A DNA stretch of 64,000 nt from Pseudolysobacter antarcticus. Its GTDB lineage: Bacteria > Pseudomonadota > Gammaproteobacteria > Xanthomonadales > Rhodanobacteraceae. The DNA lies in NCBI RefSeq assembly GCF_004168365.1, contig NZ_CP035704.1, positions 2,170,001-2,234,000 on the forward strand, given 5' to 3'. Under the pieces are notes generated by a model. It worked only from the letters and a program-made list of their open reading frames with translations. It ran no database searches and had not been told where the DNA came from. The translations under genes and the position numbers were made by a program. Numbering within the stretch: the stretch's first letter is position 1; each line of letters starts with the position of its first letter. Positions 10,881 to 19,416 of the stretch are shown here, one piece after another.

Positions 10881-13366
10881 TGCCGTACTACGCAGGAATT
10901 GATCTCGGAACAACCAACAGCGCCATCTATACCTTTGATGGCGAAACCTTGAAGCTTTGGAAGAGCCCGGACGGCAAAGATGTAACACCTTCAGCCATCT
11001 ATTTTGATCGCCGAAGCAAATACTTCGGAACCCGAGCCTATGACATGGTCCCCCAAGACAAGGAACGTGCGGCCATCCTCTTCAAGCGCGTCATGGGGAC
11101 AAGCACGCCGATCAAAATCAAAGGCCTATCAGAGGCACTAACCCCAGAGCAATGCTCTGCGGAAATCTTGAAAGTGTTGTTCGGCTACCTACCAGAAGAG
11201 ATTCGTTCTCAAGTGGCTGGTACCGTTATTACGGTGCCAGCCGCCTTCAATCAAATGCAGAAAGACGCGACAATGCAGGCTGCAGAGCTCGCCGGGATAG
11301 GGGCAGTTCAGCTAATGCAGGAGCCAGTCGCGGCTGTGATGAGCGTCATGCGGGCGCGCCCATCGAATGGCACGTTCATCATTTATGACCTGGGTGGCGG
11401 CACCTTGGACGTCGCAATCGCCGAGGGAATAGATGGTCGTGTAAGCCTGTCCGCTCACGGTGGCATCGAGATGTGTGGCGGCCGTGATTGGGACAGAGCA
11501 ATCGTCACCAACGTTGTACGCCCGTGGCTGGAAAAGAATTTCAAGCTCCCAGAGGACGTTGCCGTCGATCCGAAGTACAAGCGGTTGATCGCAATGTTGC
11601 CATGGGCGGCCGAGAAAGCAAAAATCGATCTGTCTTCTCGCAGTGATGCGCTAGTTAGCCTCTCAGAGGCCGAAGTGCGCTTGCAGGATATCAACGGTAC
11701 CGATATCTACGTTGAGGCACCAATAACACGCGAAGTGCTTGATCAATTGATCGACGAACAACTCAAAGCGTCGATCGAAGCTGTTCGCGAGACAATGAAC
11801 AAGGCTGGTCTTTCCTCCCAAGATATCGACCGTGTTGTATTCGTCGGCGGGCCGACGCAATACAAAACAGTGCGAGATCGCGTTGCTTTCGAACTAGGAA
11901 TTTCAGGTGCGATGGACGTGGACCCAATGACGGCCGTTGCCGCTGGCGCAGCGGTCTTCGCCGAATCCGTTGACTGGGCATCTGCTCGCCGTGGTAGAAA
12001 ATCGAACCGCGGTTCTATTGCAATGGGCAATGAGTTGGCGGTCAGCTTCCATTTCAACTCACGTACCCCGAATGTGCGCGCGCAATTCTTGGTGACGGTA
12101 ACTGGGCAAGTCGATCCAGGGGCGGAGTTCCAAATCGAGAGCCTCGAAACAGGTTGGAGCTCCGGCCGATTGGTCCTCAAAGATGGGGCAAGTGTGGACC
12201 TCATGCTTTCGAAGTTAGGCGAGAACCAATTCAAGATTTTTGTCTTTGGTGCGGCCGGTGTGCCTCTAGCGCTGAAAACGGATCGAATTTCCATCACGCG
12301 CACCGCGGCATCAATCGACGCAATCCCAGCTTCTCACTCCATCGGAGTGGAGGCCAGAACCACGTCGGGCGGCGCCTCCGCAATGTGCTGGCTTGTGCGT
12401 TCTGGCGATCTCCTACCAATGAAAGGGCAGCGAAAATTTTTCGCCGACGAATCGCTGCGCGCCGGTTCCAATGGAGCATTGGTGTTCAAGCTCTGGGAAG
12501 GGGAGATAGTTTCCCCTGCGAGCCAGAACCGGCTCATGGGTGCGCTCAAGGTTAAGGGCACCGATATCGAGCAAGGTGTGATTGCGCGGGGCGCAGAACT
12601 CATCTGCGACTACGAGGTCTCGGATTCAGGATTAGTCACCCTTGAAGTTTCCGTACCTTCCATCGCAGGTACGTTTCGCTCGGGGCACAATTTCTATTCA
12701 CGTATGGAAGGCCAAATCGACTATACCGCAGCTGGCAAGCTTGTCTTGGAAGAAGGGACGCGGCAACTTGAACGGCTCGACGCGATTGCCGAGAAGATCA
12801 ACGATCCGCAGATTGAGGTCGCACGAGAAAAGCTTGATGACGCCTTATCGTTGAGCGAACAGGAGACTGATCCGGAAAAATCCAAACAAGCAATGGATCA
12901 TGTCCACGAGGCCAAGCGATTGATTGCCAAAATTCGGGAGGCGCATCTCAAGGTCATGCGCAGGATGGATTTAGACGGCCTGGTTGAATACTTCAATGAC
13001 TATGTTCGCGAACACGCCAAGCCATCCGAAGCTTCGCAATTTGAAAATGCTGTACGCAATGCTGGCCGAGCGATTGAATCCAACGACGCTGAATTCGAGA
13101 ACCTCCTCGATGACTTGCGTGGCAAGAACTGGGACATTCTCTGGCGGCAGGACTCCTTCGTTCTCGCACGTTTTCAGTACTTGGCAAAATCTGCACACTT
13201 GTTCGTTGATCAGGTTGAGTTTACGCAGCTTGTGACGGTAGGCGAGCAAGCAGCGAAATCGGACGACATGCAAAAGCTTCGCGAAGTAGTGTTGTTACTG
13301 AACTACCGGCGCATTCGTGCAGGCGACGACGATATGACCTCCGACGCGAACATCATCCAAGCCTGA
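10880..13366 (+). CDS. Divergent Hsp70-family protein with long unfamiliar C-terminus
   Basis: An 828-residue protein from ATG 10,880, with GAGGAAAG upstream inside the preceding gene. The nucleotide-binding domain (about 1-370) is complete: phosphate-1 GIDLGTTNS at 6-14, the catalytic Lys of FKR at 69, QEPVAAVMS near 148, phosphate-2 DLGGGTLDVA near 170, and adenosine-site VGGPTQ near 321 in place of the usual GGSTR. It should hydrolyse ATP. Residues about 385-610 are beta-rich but not recognisable as the standard peptide-binding domain. Residues 610-828 are helical and charged (LEEGTRQLERLDAIAEKI). The protein is about 190 residues longer than DnaK and has no EEVD-like end. It is followed after 2 bp by the AAA+ gene. 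It is probably a specialised Hsp70; the client is unknown. Confidence 0.88.
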   Translation: MPYYAGIDLGTTNSAIYTFDGETLKLWKSPDGKDVTPSAIYFDRRSKYFGTRAYDMVPQDKERAAILFKRVMGTSTPIKIKGLSEALTPEQCSAEILKVLFGYLPEEIRSQVAGTVITVPAAFNQMQKDATMQAAELAGIGAVQLMQEPVAAVMSVMRARPSNGTFIIYDLGGGTLDVAIAEGIDGRVSLSAHGGIEMCGGRDWDRAIVTNVVRPWLEKNFKLPEDVAVDPKYKRLIAMLPWAAEKAKIDLSSRSDALVSLSEAEVRLQDINGTDIYVEAPITREVLDQLIDEQLKASIEAVRETMNKAGLSSQDIDRVVFVGGPTQYKTVRDRVAFELGISGAMDVDPMTAVAAGAAVFAESVDWASARRGRKSNRGSIAMGNELAVSFHFNSRTPNVRAQFLVTVTGQVDPGAEFQIESLETGWSSGRLVLKDGASVDLMLSKLGENQFKIFVFGAAGVPLALKTDRISITRTAASIDAIPASHSIGVEARTTSGGASAMCWLVRSGDLLPMKGQRKFFADESLRAGSNGALVFKLWEGEIVSPASQNRLMGALKVKGTDIEQGVIARGAELICDYEVSDSGLVTLEVSVPSIAGTFRSGHNFYSRMEGQIDYTAAGKLVLEEGTRQLERLDAIAEKINDPQIEVAREKLDDALSLSEQETDPEKSKQAMDHVHEAKRLIAKIREAHLKVMRRMDLDGLVEYFNDYVREHAKPSEASQFENAVRNAGRAIESNDAEFENLLDDLRGKNWDILWRQDSFVLARFQYLAKSAHLFVDQVEFTQLVTVGEQAAKSDDMQKLREVVLLLNYRRIRAGDDDMTSDANIIQA

Positions 13367-13368
13367 CA

Positions 13369-14793
13369 ATGCCAATCGACCCATGGCTGCCGCGAGGTTT
13401 CACCCCGAAGGATGGGATTGTCCTGCACCGTTGTGTATCGGCGGGAGATCGTTGGCAGATCTACGAATCATCTGCGCGCGGGCGGATTCTCGTTGCGCAA
13501 ACGGAACTGGCCGACGCGTGGGTTGACGCTGGGCTGCTGTCATCTGGACTCCTGTTTTCATGCAATTTCGGGCCGAGAGGATTGCGGTTGTTGGAAGGTG
13601 GTCGAGGCCATCGACTAGAGCCTGTTGATGAAGCCGCTCCACCGTCCAGCCTAAGCGAATGCCAAGCGTTTGCCGGTTCGTTGGCTGCGAGCCGCTTGAT
13701 TGATTCGGATAGCGGGTTTCATGACGCGCTCTACGTCGAGCGACTCTCTCGTCTCGTTCCCTCTTACACGCCCGCGCCTGCTGTGGAAGATCTTCTCGTC
13801 GCAGGATTTTGGATGACCGGTGGCGTCAATATTTCCCTCAACTCAGTCAGACGCATGCGAGCACTCATGCCGTGGCTGAGCGGGGATCAGCTCAAGACCC
13901 TTGTTGGGATCGTTGATGGGCATCCCGTGCTGGAGCCACTACCGATAGCCACCCCGAATGAAAGTTTGCGCGTGCCTGCCGACGTTTCTGTCGAGCCCGA
14001 CGAGTCAGCGCTTCCTACCCATCAATTCTCTCTGCCTGGTCGGCCGTTGCTGGAGACGTTTTTTAACGAACATGTAGTCGATATCATTCGGAATCATGAT
14101 CGGTACAAGACTCTGGGCATTGACTTCCCAGGAGCGATCTTGCTTCACGGACCACCAGGGTGTGGCAAGACGTTTGCGATTGAGCAACTAGTCACCTACC
14201 TTGATTGGCCGTGTTTCTCGGTCGACTCAGGGAGCATCGGAAGCCCATTCATTCACGAAACCGGTCGCAAAATTTCAGAGATATTTGCGCAAGCGGCGAA
14301 AGCATCACCGTCGATCATTGTCATTGACGAGATAGACGCATTCCTCGCTGCGCGCGATGGAGGCATGTCGGGGCAGCATCGCGTTGAGGAGGTAGCCGAA
14401 TTTCTGCGTGGTATTCCGAAAGCAACTAACAACAGTGTGCTAGTCGTCGGAATGACCAATCGTTTGGAAAGTCTGGATCCTGCCGCAGTGAGAAGGGGGC
14501 GGTTCGATCACATCATCGAAGTGGGAATGCCATCAGAGCAAGAAGTGTTTGCGCTTCTCTCCGTCAAGTTCGCCGCGATTCCACATGACCCAAACGTCGA
14601 TTTGACCAAATTGGCAAAGGAGCTCGCCGGTCGGCCTCTTTCTGATCTGGGATTCATCGTGCGCGAATCTTGTCGGTTATCAGCGAAGGCTGGTAGATCG
14701 CGCGTCGAAGCAGGACACGTTGTCGAAGCGATTGAGTCAACGCCATCGCGAGTTCAGCAGGAAGATACTAAGAGACGTATCGGGTTCGTCTGA
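13369..14793 (+). CDS. AAA+ ATPase (classic AAA clade) with unknown N-terminal domain
   Basis: A 474-residue protein. The C-terminal half is a single classic AAA module: Walker A GPPGCGKT near 261-268, Walker B SIIVIDEIDAF near 315-324, sensor-1 VVGMTN near 363, arginine-finger RRGRFD near 374-379, and a helical lid with GRPLSDLGFIVRES. There is no HExxH protease motif, so it is not FtsH; the fold group is that of p97/Vps4-like remodellers. The first 220 residues match nothing I know and may bind the Hsp70 or its client. ATG lies two bases after the Hsp70 stop and the TGA overlaps the next ATG, so stoichiometric expression is likely. I infer a remodelling or unfolding partner of the Hsp70. 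Confidence 0.85.
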   Translation: MPIDPWLPRGFTPKDGIVLHRCVSAGDRWQIYESSARGRILVAQTELADAWVDAGLLSSGLLFSCNFGPRGLRLLEGGRGHRLEPVDEAAPPSSLSECQAFAGSLAASRLIDSDSGFHDALYVERLSRLVPSYTPAPAVEDLLVAGFWMTGGVNISLNSVRRMRALMPWLSGDQLKTLVGIVDGHPVLEPLPIATPNESLRVPADVSVEPDESALPTHQFSLPGRPLLETFFNEHVVDIIRNHDRYKTLGIDFPGAILLHGPPGCGKTFAIEQLVTYLDWPCFSVDSGSIGSPFIHETGRKISEIFAQAAKASPSIIVIDEIDAFLAARDGGMSGQHRVEEVAEFLRGIPKATNNSVLVVGMTNRLESLDPAAVRRGRFDHIIEVGMPSEQEVFALLSVKFAAIPHDPNVDLTKLAKELAGRPLSDLGFIVRESCRLSAKAGRSRVEAGHVVEAIESTPSRVQQEDTKRRIGFV

Positions 14794-16436
14794 TGGATAT
14801 CTCTGAAAATCCGTTTTTTGTCCTCGGTGCGACGCCTCGCGATCGTAAATCAAGGTTGATCGAATTATCTGAAAATTTAACCCTAAGCCGAGACCAAGAA
14901 TTGATTGCTGCAGCCCGCAATACGCTTCTAAATGCTCGCCAACGATTGGCTGCCGAGGTGGCGTGGTTTCCGGGTGTTAGTCCCCAACGAATCGCACTCA
15001 ATCTAAAATTGTCGCAAGAAAAACCAGTCGTCGCAGCACTGTCTGGTTTGCCTATTTTATGTTGTGCCAATTTGCTTGCTGCAAGCCTTGGTAGGGTAGC
15101 AAGAAGGGGTGCTAAGCCAATTCAGGAAGCTATCGCTTCACTTGCCAAGTTGGTCGACGCGTTTGATGCCGCAATTGTGATGCGTGACATCAATGAAGAT
15201 CGTCAGGCATCAGGCTTTCCGGCCGTTTCAGACCGTGCGCTTGTAGAGGCAGAGCTGACGAACCGCAAAAATTACTACAAACGAGCGATTACGCACCTTC
15301 TGGCTTCTACATTATCTGCAGAGCAACGGGTGTCAGTATATGAACGCCTAGTCGCAGAGGGAACGTCTGACGGCGAGGACGAAGCACCGCAGTTGATCAG
15401 CGATCTCGTGAACATCTACGAGATCGAAACAAAGGCAGAACTTGATGAGAGGGCGGAAGAAATAGCAGCGTTGATCGAGAAAACACGCGCGATAGCTTCC
15501 GTTCACGGATCGGACAGTCATGGGATCCATGGCGCAACGCAACAGATTATCTCATTGCTACGCGTGTGGGACATGATCGCTCAGCCAGTACAGCTGAGTA
15601 AGAAAAGCAAAGGCCTTGACCACGCGGAGAGCAGCGCATTAGCGTTCAAAGTGCGCAGTCTCGCAATCGATTTATTTAACGAGCACGATTACCTCAACGA
15701 GGCAACGTCTTTAAGTAAAGAACTCGAGAAACTGTTCGCCGAAGTTCCCGCCGTGTTGGACAAGGTAAGCGCAGACATTCAAGCGCTCGACGATATTCAC
15801 TTAACACGTAACCGGCTCGCCGACGAGGCACGAGAGAAAAAGGCCGAGTTCGCTGCCGCTGTGACTTACGAAACCACTTTCGGGTTGATTTTCAAAGACA
15901 GATTCCGCATCTCTGCCGATGGTATCGAATGGAAAAACTCAGTGACCTCGCTGGAATCGATAACGGGTGTTTCATGGGGTGCGATTCGTCATTCGACTAA
16001 CGGTGTTAATACTGGCACTACGCATCACATCCGCTATCTGGGTAATAGCGCCATGGCGATTGAATTCCGCGACAGTGCAAAGCACAGCGCCATTACGAAG
16101 TGCCTGTGGCGTGGTATCTGCGTTCGACTCCTACTTACGATGATAGAGACGTGGAAAAAAGGCGGAAGCGTGCACTTTGGCGGCGTCGAAGTGCGTGATG
16201 ATGGGATCATGCTAAAACGCCCTCGTCTATTTAAGGCGGACGAACAGGAGTTCCACACGTGGTTCGAACTCGCAAAGGGAGTTCATGATGGCGCGCTGTT
16301 CTTTGTCGGTCATAAGGATAAGCGATTCAAAGCCAACCTGAGTTTTATTTCAACATACAACGTCCACGTGCTTGACTTCGTTCTCGACCGAGTTTGGGAG
16401 GGTAAAGCGCGCCGACTCAGCGAGACTTTAGATTAA
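14793..16436 (+). CDS. J-domain-like protein lacking HPD, with C-terminal PH-like region
   Basis: A 547-residue protein. Residues 6-60 follow the J-domain plan: helix I and turn NPFFVLGATPRD, a short helix II, then QELIAAARNTLLNARQRLAAEV, where a DnaJ would have its helix III-IV segment. The HPD tripeptide that stimulates Hsp70 ATPase is absent; SRD stands about where it would be. The middle (110-370) is helical and charged. The C-terminal 170 residues look like a PH-type beta sandwich (FRISADGIEWKNSVTSL, LESITGVSWGAI, VHFGGVEVRDDGIMLK). Its place as last gene of the coupled operon suggests a dedicated co-chaperone or adaptor. GC near 50% in sampled lines contrasts with about 60% in flanks. 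Confidence 0.8.
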   Translation: MDISENPFFVLGATPRDRKSRLIELSENLTLSRDQELIAAARNTLLNARQRLAAEVAWFPGVSPQRIALNLKLSQEKPVVAALSGLPILCCANLLAASLGRVARRGAKPIQEAIASLAKLVDAFDAAIVMRDINEDRQASGFPAVSDRALVEAELTNRKNYYKRAITHLLASTLSAEQRVSVYERLVAEGTSDGEDEAPQLISDLVNIYEIETKAELDERAEEIAALIEKTRAIASVHGSDSHGIHGATQQIISLLRVWDMIAQPVQLSKKSKGLDHAESSALAFKVRSLAIDLFNEHDYLNEATSLSKELEKLFAEVPAVLDKVSADIQALDDIHLTRNRLADEAREKKAEFAAAVTYETTFGLIFKDRFRISADGIEWKNSVTSLESITGVSWGAIRHSTNGVNTGTTHHIRYLGNSAMAIEFRDSAKHSAITKCLWRGICVRLLLTMIETWKKGGSVHFGGVEVRDDGIMLKRPRLFKADEQEFHTWFELAKGVHDGALFFVGHKDKRFKANLSFISTYNVHVLDFVLDRVWEGKARRLSETLD

Positions 16437-16525
16437 AAATAAGATCAAGCCCGGAAAGAATTCCCGGCTAGTTCGTCGGCGCGTCGCAAAATATCTTCCG
16501 CTTTATGGGTGTCTCGTCACGTAAA

Positions 16526-18568
16526 TCAGCCCAACGCCGCGTTATCCCACCCCGCTTTGGGCGCAAAACGTTTCCCATATTTCGCTTCCAGCGCCTCAAG
16601 CTGCGCCTTGATCTTGTCGACACCTTCGCTGCGGATATATTGAATCGGGCCGCCACGGAACGGCGCGAAACCGGTGCCGAAGATTACACCGGCATCGAGT
16701 AGTTCGGCGTTTTCGACGACGCCATCGTGCAGGGAGGCGACGGCTTCGTTGAGCATCGGCAGGATCATGCGATCGGTGATGTCGGCAGGCTCCTGGTAAT
16801 TCGGATCGACCGCGGGTTTGACCGGTTTGCCGTTTTCCCACTTGTAGAAACCTTCGCCGTCTTTCTTGCCGCGTTTGCCACTTTGCAGCAGCGCTTCCAT
16901 GCTCGGTGGCGCTTCGAGGCCGAGAAACGGCGCGAGGATTTTTCCGACCGATGCGGCTACATCCAGTCCCACGGTGTCGGCCAGTTCGATCGGGCCCATC
17001 GGCATGCCAAAACGTTTGGCGGCCTTGTCCAGCACTGGCCCGGGCACACCTTCGGCGTACATCATCACGGCTTCGAACTGGTATGGCGTGAGAATGCGAT
17101 TGACCAGAAATCCCGGTGAACTCTTGACCGGCACGGGCAGTTTGTCGATCGCCCTGGCAAATGCGAGCAGTCGCTTTTGCGCAACCGCATCGACAGCCTC
17201 GTGACTTACCACTTCGACCAGCGGCATCTGTGCGACCGGATTGAAATAATGCAGGCCGAGAAATTGGCCGGGGCGTGTGATCACGGTACGCAATTCATCG
17301 AGCGGAATGCTTGAGGTGTTGGTCACGAGCAGCGCGGTGGGTTTGAGTTGCGGTTCAACCAGCTGATACACCGCTTGCTTGGCTTCGAGATTTTCGAAGA
17401 TCGCTTCGATCACGAGGTCGGCATCGGCCACGCCTTTGCCTTCGACATCGGCTTTGAGTCGCGCTGCTGCGGGCGCAATCAGCTCGGGAGTTTTCAGGCG
17501 TTTGGCGAACAAGATTTGCGCGCGATCCAGCGCCGGCTGGATGAACTTCATCTCGCGATCCTGCAAGGTCACATCGAAGCCGCGCAACGCACACCACGCG
17601 GCAATGTCGCCGCCCATCACACCGGCGCCGATCACGTGCACGCGCTGGATGGCAGCATCGGTGCCGGCGCCGAGGTTTTTCATTTGCTCCTGCAGGAAAA
17701 ACACGCGGATCAGATTGCGGCAGGTCGGTGTGGTGGCAAGTTTTGCGACCGAACGCGCTTCGAGTTTCAGGCGCTGCGAAATATTCGATCCACCGCGACG
17801 CCAGACTTCGATCAGCGCAAACGGTGCGGGATATTGATCGGGCCGTGCCTTGACCGCGGCTTGCTTGCGCACCATTGGCGCGAGAATCTGGCGCACCGGC
17901 CAGATGTTGGTGGCCCAGGCGCGCGCGCGCTGCACGATGTCGCGTATGTGGCCGTGCAGGATCAATTCTTTTGCCGACTCGACCAGCAATTCGGCGCTGG
18001 TGAGTGCATCGATTAAACCGAGCGCCTTCGCGTTTTCGGCGCTGATAGCGCGACCGGTCAGCATCAAATCGAGTGCCTGCGGTGCGCCGATCAAACGCGG
18101 CAAGCGCGCGCTGCCACCCCAGCCCGGATGAATGCCGAGCATGACTTCGGGTAGGCCGATACGCGTGGCCGGATCACGGCTCGCGACACGATAGCGACAC
18201 GCCAGTGAGAGTTCGGTGCCGCCGCCCATGCAGACGCCGTTGATCGCCGCGACGGTTGGACAGCGCAGGCGCGCGAGGTTCTGGAAAATACGCTGGCCGT
18301 TTTCGATCGATTCGAGCACGCGACCTTGTTTGTCGAACTCCTCGAACTCGTGAATATCGGCGCCGACGATGAAGCCGGATTTGCCGGAACGAATGATCAC
18401 GCCTTTCGGCAATTCCAGGCTCAGGCGTTCGACCATCTGCGCGAGTTCGTCGAGCACGGCGCTGTTGAGCGCGTTGACCGAACTGCCGGCGCGATCGAGC
18501 GTGAGCAGGATGATGCCATCGCTGTCGATCTCGTGGCGCCAGTGGGTGAAGCGAAGTCCTTCGAACAT
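16526..18568 (-). CDS. fadJ: Fatty-acid oxidation multifunctional enzyme: enoyl-CoA hydratase / 3-hydroxyacyl-CoA dehydrogenase
   Basis: A two-domain beta-oxidation enzyme of 680 residues from ATG 18,568 (MFEGLRFTHWRHEI). The N-terminal crotonase domain has the oxyanion-hole SGFIVGADIHEF and catalytic-glutamate regions NGVCMGGGTELSLAC and GLPEVMLGIHPGWGG. The dehydrogenase domain begins near 300 with the NAD motif VIGAGVMGGDIAAWCALRG, then LGLHYFNPVAQMPLVEVV and SSPGFLVNRIL, and a C-terminal repeat of the dimerisation domain. The longer upstream frame is low-complexity and not homologous. FadJ and FadB are alike; I favour the FadJ type because no partner thiolase gene is adjacent. It is convergent with the Hsp70 operon. 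Confidence 0.9.
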   Translation of the reverse strand: MFEGLRFTHWRHEIDSDGIILLTLDRAGSSVNALNSAVLDELAQMVERLSLELPKGVIIRSGKSGFIVGADIHEFEEFDKQGRVLESIENGQRIFQNLARLRCPTVAAINGVCMGGGTELSLACRYRVASRDPATRIGLPEVMLGIHPGWGGSARLPRLIGAPQALDLMLTGRAISAENAKALGLIDALTSAELLVESAKELILHGHIRDIVQRARAWATNIWPVRQILAPMVRKQAAVKARPDQYPAPFALIEVWRRGGSNISQRLKLEARSVAKLATTPTCRNLIRVFFLQEQMKNLGAGTDAAIQRVHVIGAGVMGGDIAAWCALRGFDVTLQDREMKFIQPALDRAQILFAKRLKTPELIAPAAARLKADVEGKGVADADLVIEAIFENLEAKQAVYQLVEPQLKPTALLVTNTSSIPLDELRTVITRPGQFLGLHYFNPVAQMPLVEVVSHEAVDAVAQKRLLAFARAIDKLPVPVKSSPGFLVNRILTPYQFEAVMMYAEGVPGPVLDKAAKRFGMPMGPIELADTVGLDVAASVGKILAPFLGLEAPPSMEALLQSGKRGKKDGEGFYKWENGKPVKPAVDPNYQEPADITDRMILPMLNEAVASLHDGVVENAELLDAGVIFGTGFAPFRGGPIQYIRSEGVDKIKAQLEALEAKYGKRFAPKAGWDNAALG

Positions 18569-18754
18569 GGCGATATCAGTCTGCTGGGATAAGGTGCGGC
18601 TATAATCCGGGCAGCGGCGTGCGCGGTCAATCGTAATCGCTGCGAACGCGTTACCATGCGTGCGCTGCAGCGGTTGGGGAGCCGAAGCGAGCTGGCGATA
18701 TGCCACCGCATAAAGATATGTATGACGATGCTTTTTTCGGCGTCGTCGATGTTG

Positions 18755-18782
18755 TGAACTTATTGTGATGACCAAGGTCTTA
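18755..18782 (+). promoter_or_regulatory. Sigma-E-type promoter upstream of rpoE
   Basis: TGAACTT at 18,755-18,761 and GTCTTA at 18,777-18,782, separated by 15 bp, match the extracytoplasmic sigma-E consensus (GGAACTT, 15-16 bp, GTCTGA/GTCTAA) at six of seven and about five of six positions. They lie about 45 bp before the rpoE start, which suggests autoregulation as known for rpoE operons. Confidence 0.65.
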
Positions 18783-18823
18783 GGCGATGCCTAGCCCGAG
18801 TCACGTACTGGAGAAGGGCCCGG

Positions 18824-19411
18824 ATGGGCGAATTAGAATCGGATCAACAGCTGGTTGAGCGTGTGCAGAGCGGCGACAAGCGCGCCTTCGATCTGCTCGT
18901 GCGCAAGTACCAGCACAAATTGGTGAGCGTGATCTCGCGCTATATCAAGGACTGGAGCGAATGCCAGGATGTGGCGCAGGAATCGTTCATTCGGGCGTAT
19001 CGCGCGATCGGCAATTTTCGTGGCGACAGTGCGTTTTATACGTGGATTTACAAGATTGCGATCAACACCGCGAAAAATTATCTGGTGTCACAGAATCGGC
19101 GACCACCGACCGACGACATCGCGATCGAAGATGCGGTGTTGCTGGATGGCGGCACGCGGCTGAAAGACAGCGCCACGCCAGAGAACGAAATGTTGCGTCA
19201 GGAAATTGAACAAACCGTATTCGCCACGGTCGAACAACTGCCAGAAGAACTGAAAACGGCCATCACTCTCCGCGAAGTGGACGGTCTGAGTTACGAGGAA
19301 ATCGCGGAGGCAATGAACTGCCCCATCGGTACTGTGCGTTCCCGTATTTTTCGGGCGCGCGAGGCCATTGATATCCAACTTCGACCGCTGCTTGCGGACG
19401 GCAAGGCGTAA
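18824..19411 (+). CDS. rpoE: RNA polymerase sigma-E factor (RpoE/AlgU)
   Basis: Envelope-stress ECF sigma factor of 195 residues. Region 2 (DKRAFDLLVRKYQHKL, then QDVAQESFIRAYRAI, FRGDSAFYTWIYKIAINTAK) and region 4 (LPEELKTAITLREVDGLSYE, then EIAEAMNCPIGTVRSRIFRA) are both complete and closely resemble gammaproteobacterial RpoE. GGAGAAGGG precedes the ATG. It is first in an operon with rseA, rseB and degP and sits behind a sigma-E-like promoter. Confidence 0.96.
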   Translation: MGELESDQQLVERVQSGDKRAFDLLVRKYQHKLVSVISRYIKDWSECQDVAQESFIRAYRAIGNFRGDSAFYTWIYKIAINTAKNYLVSQNRRPPTDDIAIEDAVLLDGGTRLKDSATPENEMLRQEIEQTVFATVEQLPEELKTAITLREVDGLSYEEIAEAMNCPIGTVRSRIFRAREAIDIQLRPLLADGKA

Positions 19412-19416
19412 TCATC

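Noticed and set aside
10515-16436. Assigning the operon to a named anti-phage defence system
   Set aside because: No nuclease, sensor or effector typical of a defence system is visible and I cannot match the four-gene set to a named system from memory; defence is kept only as one possible role.
16447-16471. CCGG-AAAGAATTC-CCGG hairpin as terminator of the Hsp70 operon
   Set aside because: Only 4 bp of stem and no T-run; too weak to call.
16437-16525. Search for a repeated tRNA-Ser 3' end (attR) after the chaperone-type operon
   Set aside because: No match to the T-arm/acceptor sequence was visible in the 89 bp spacer before fadJ.
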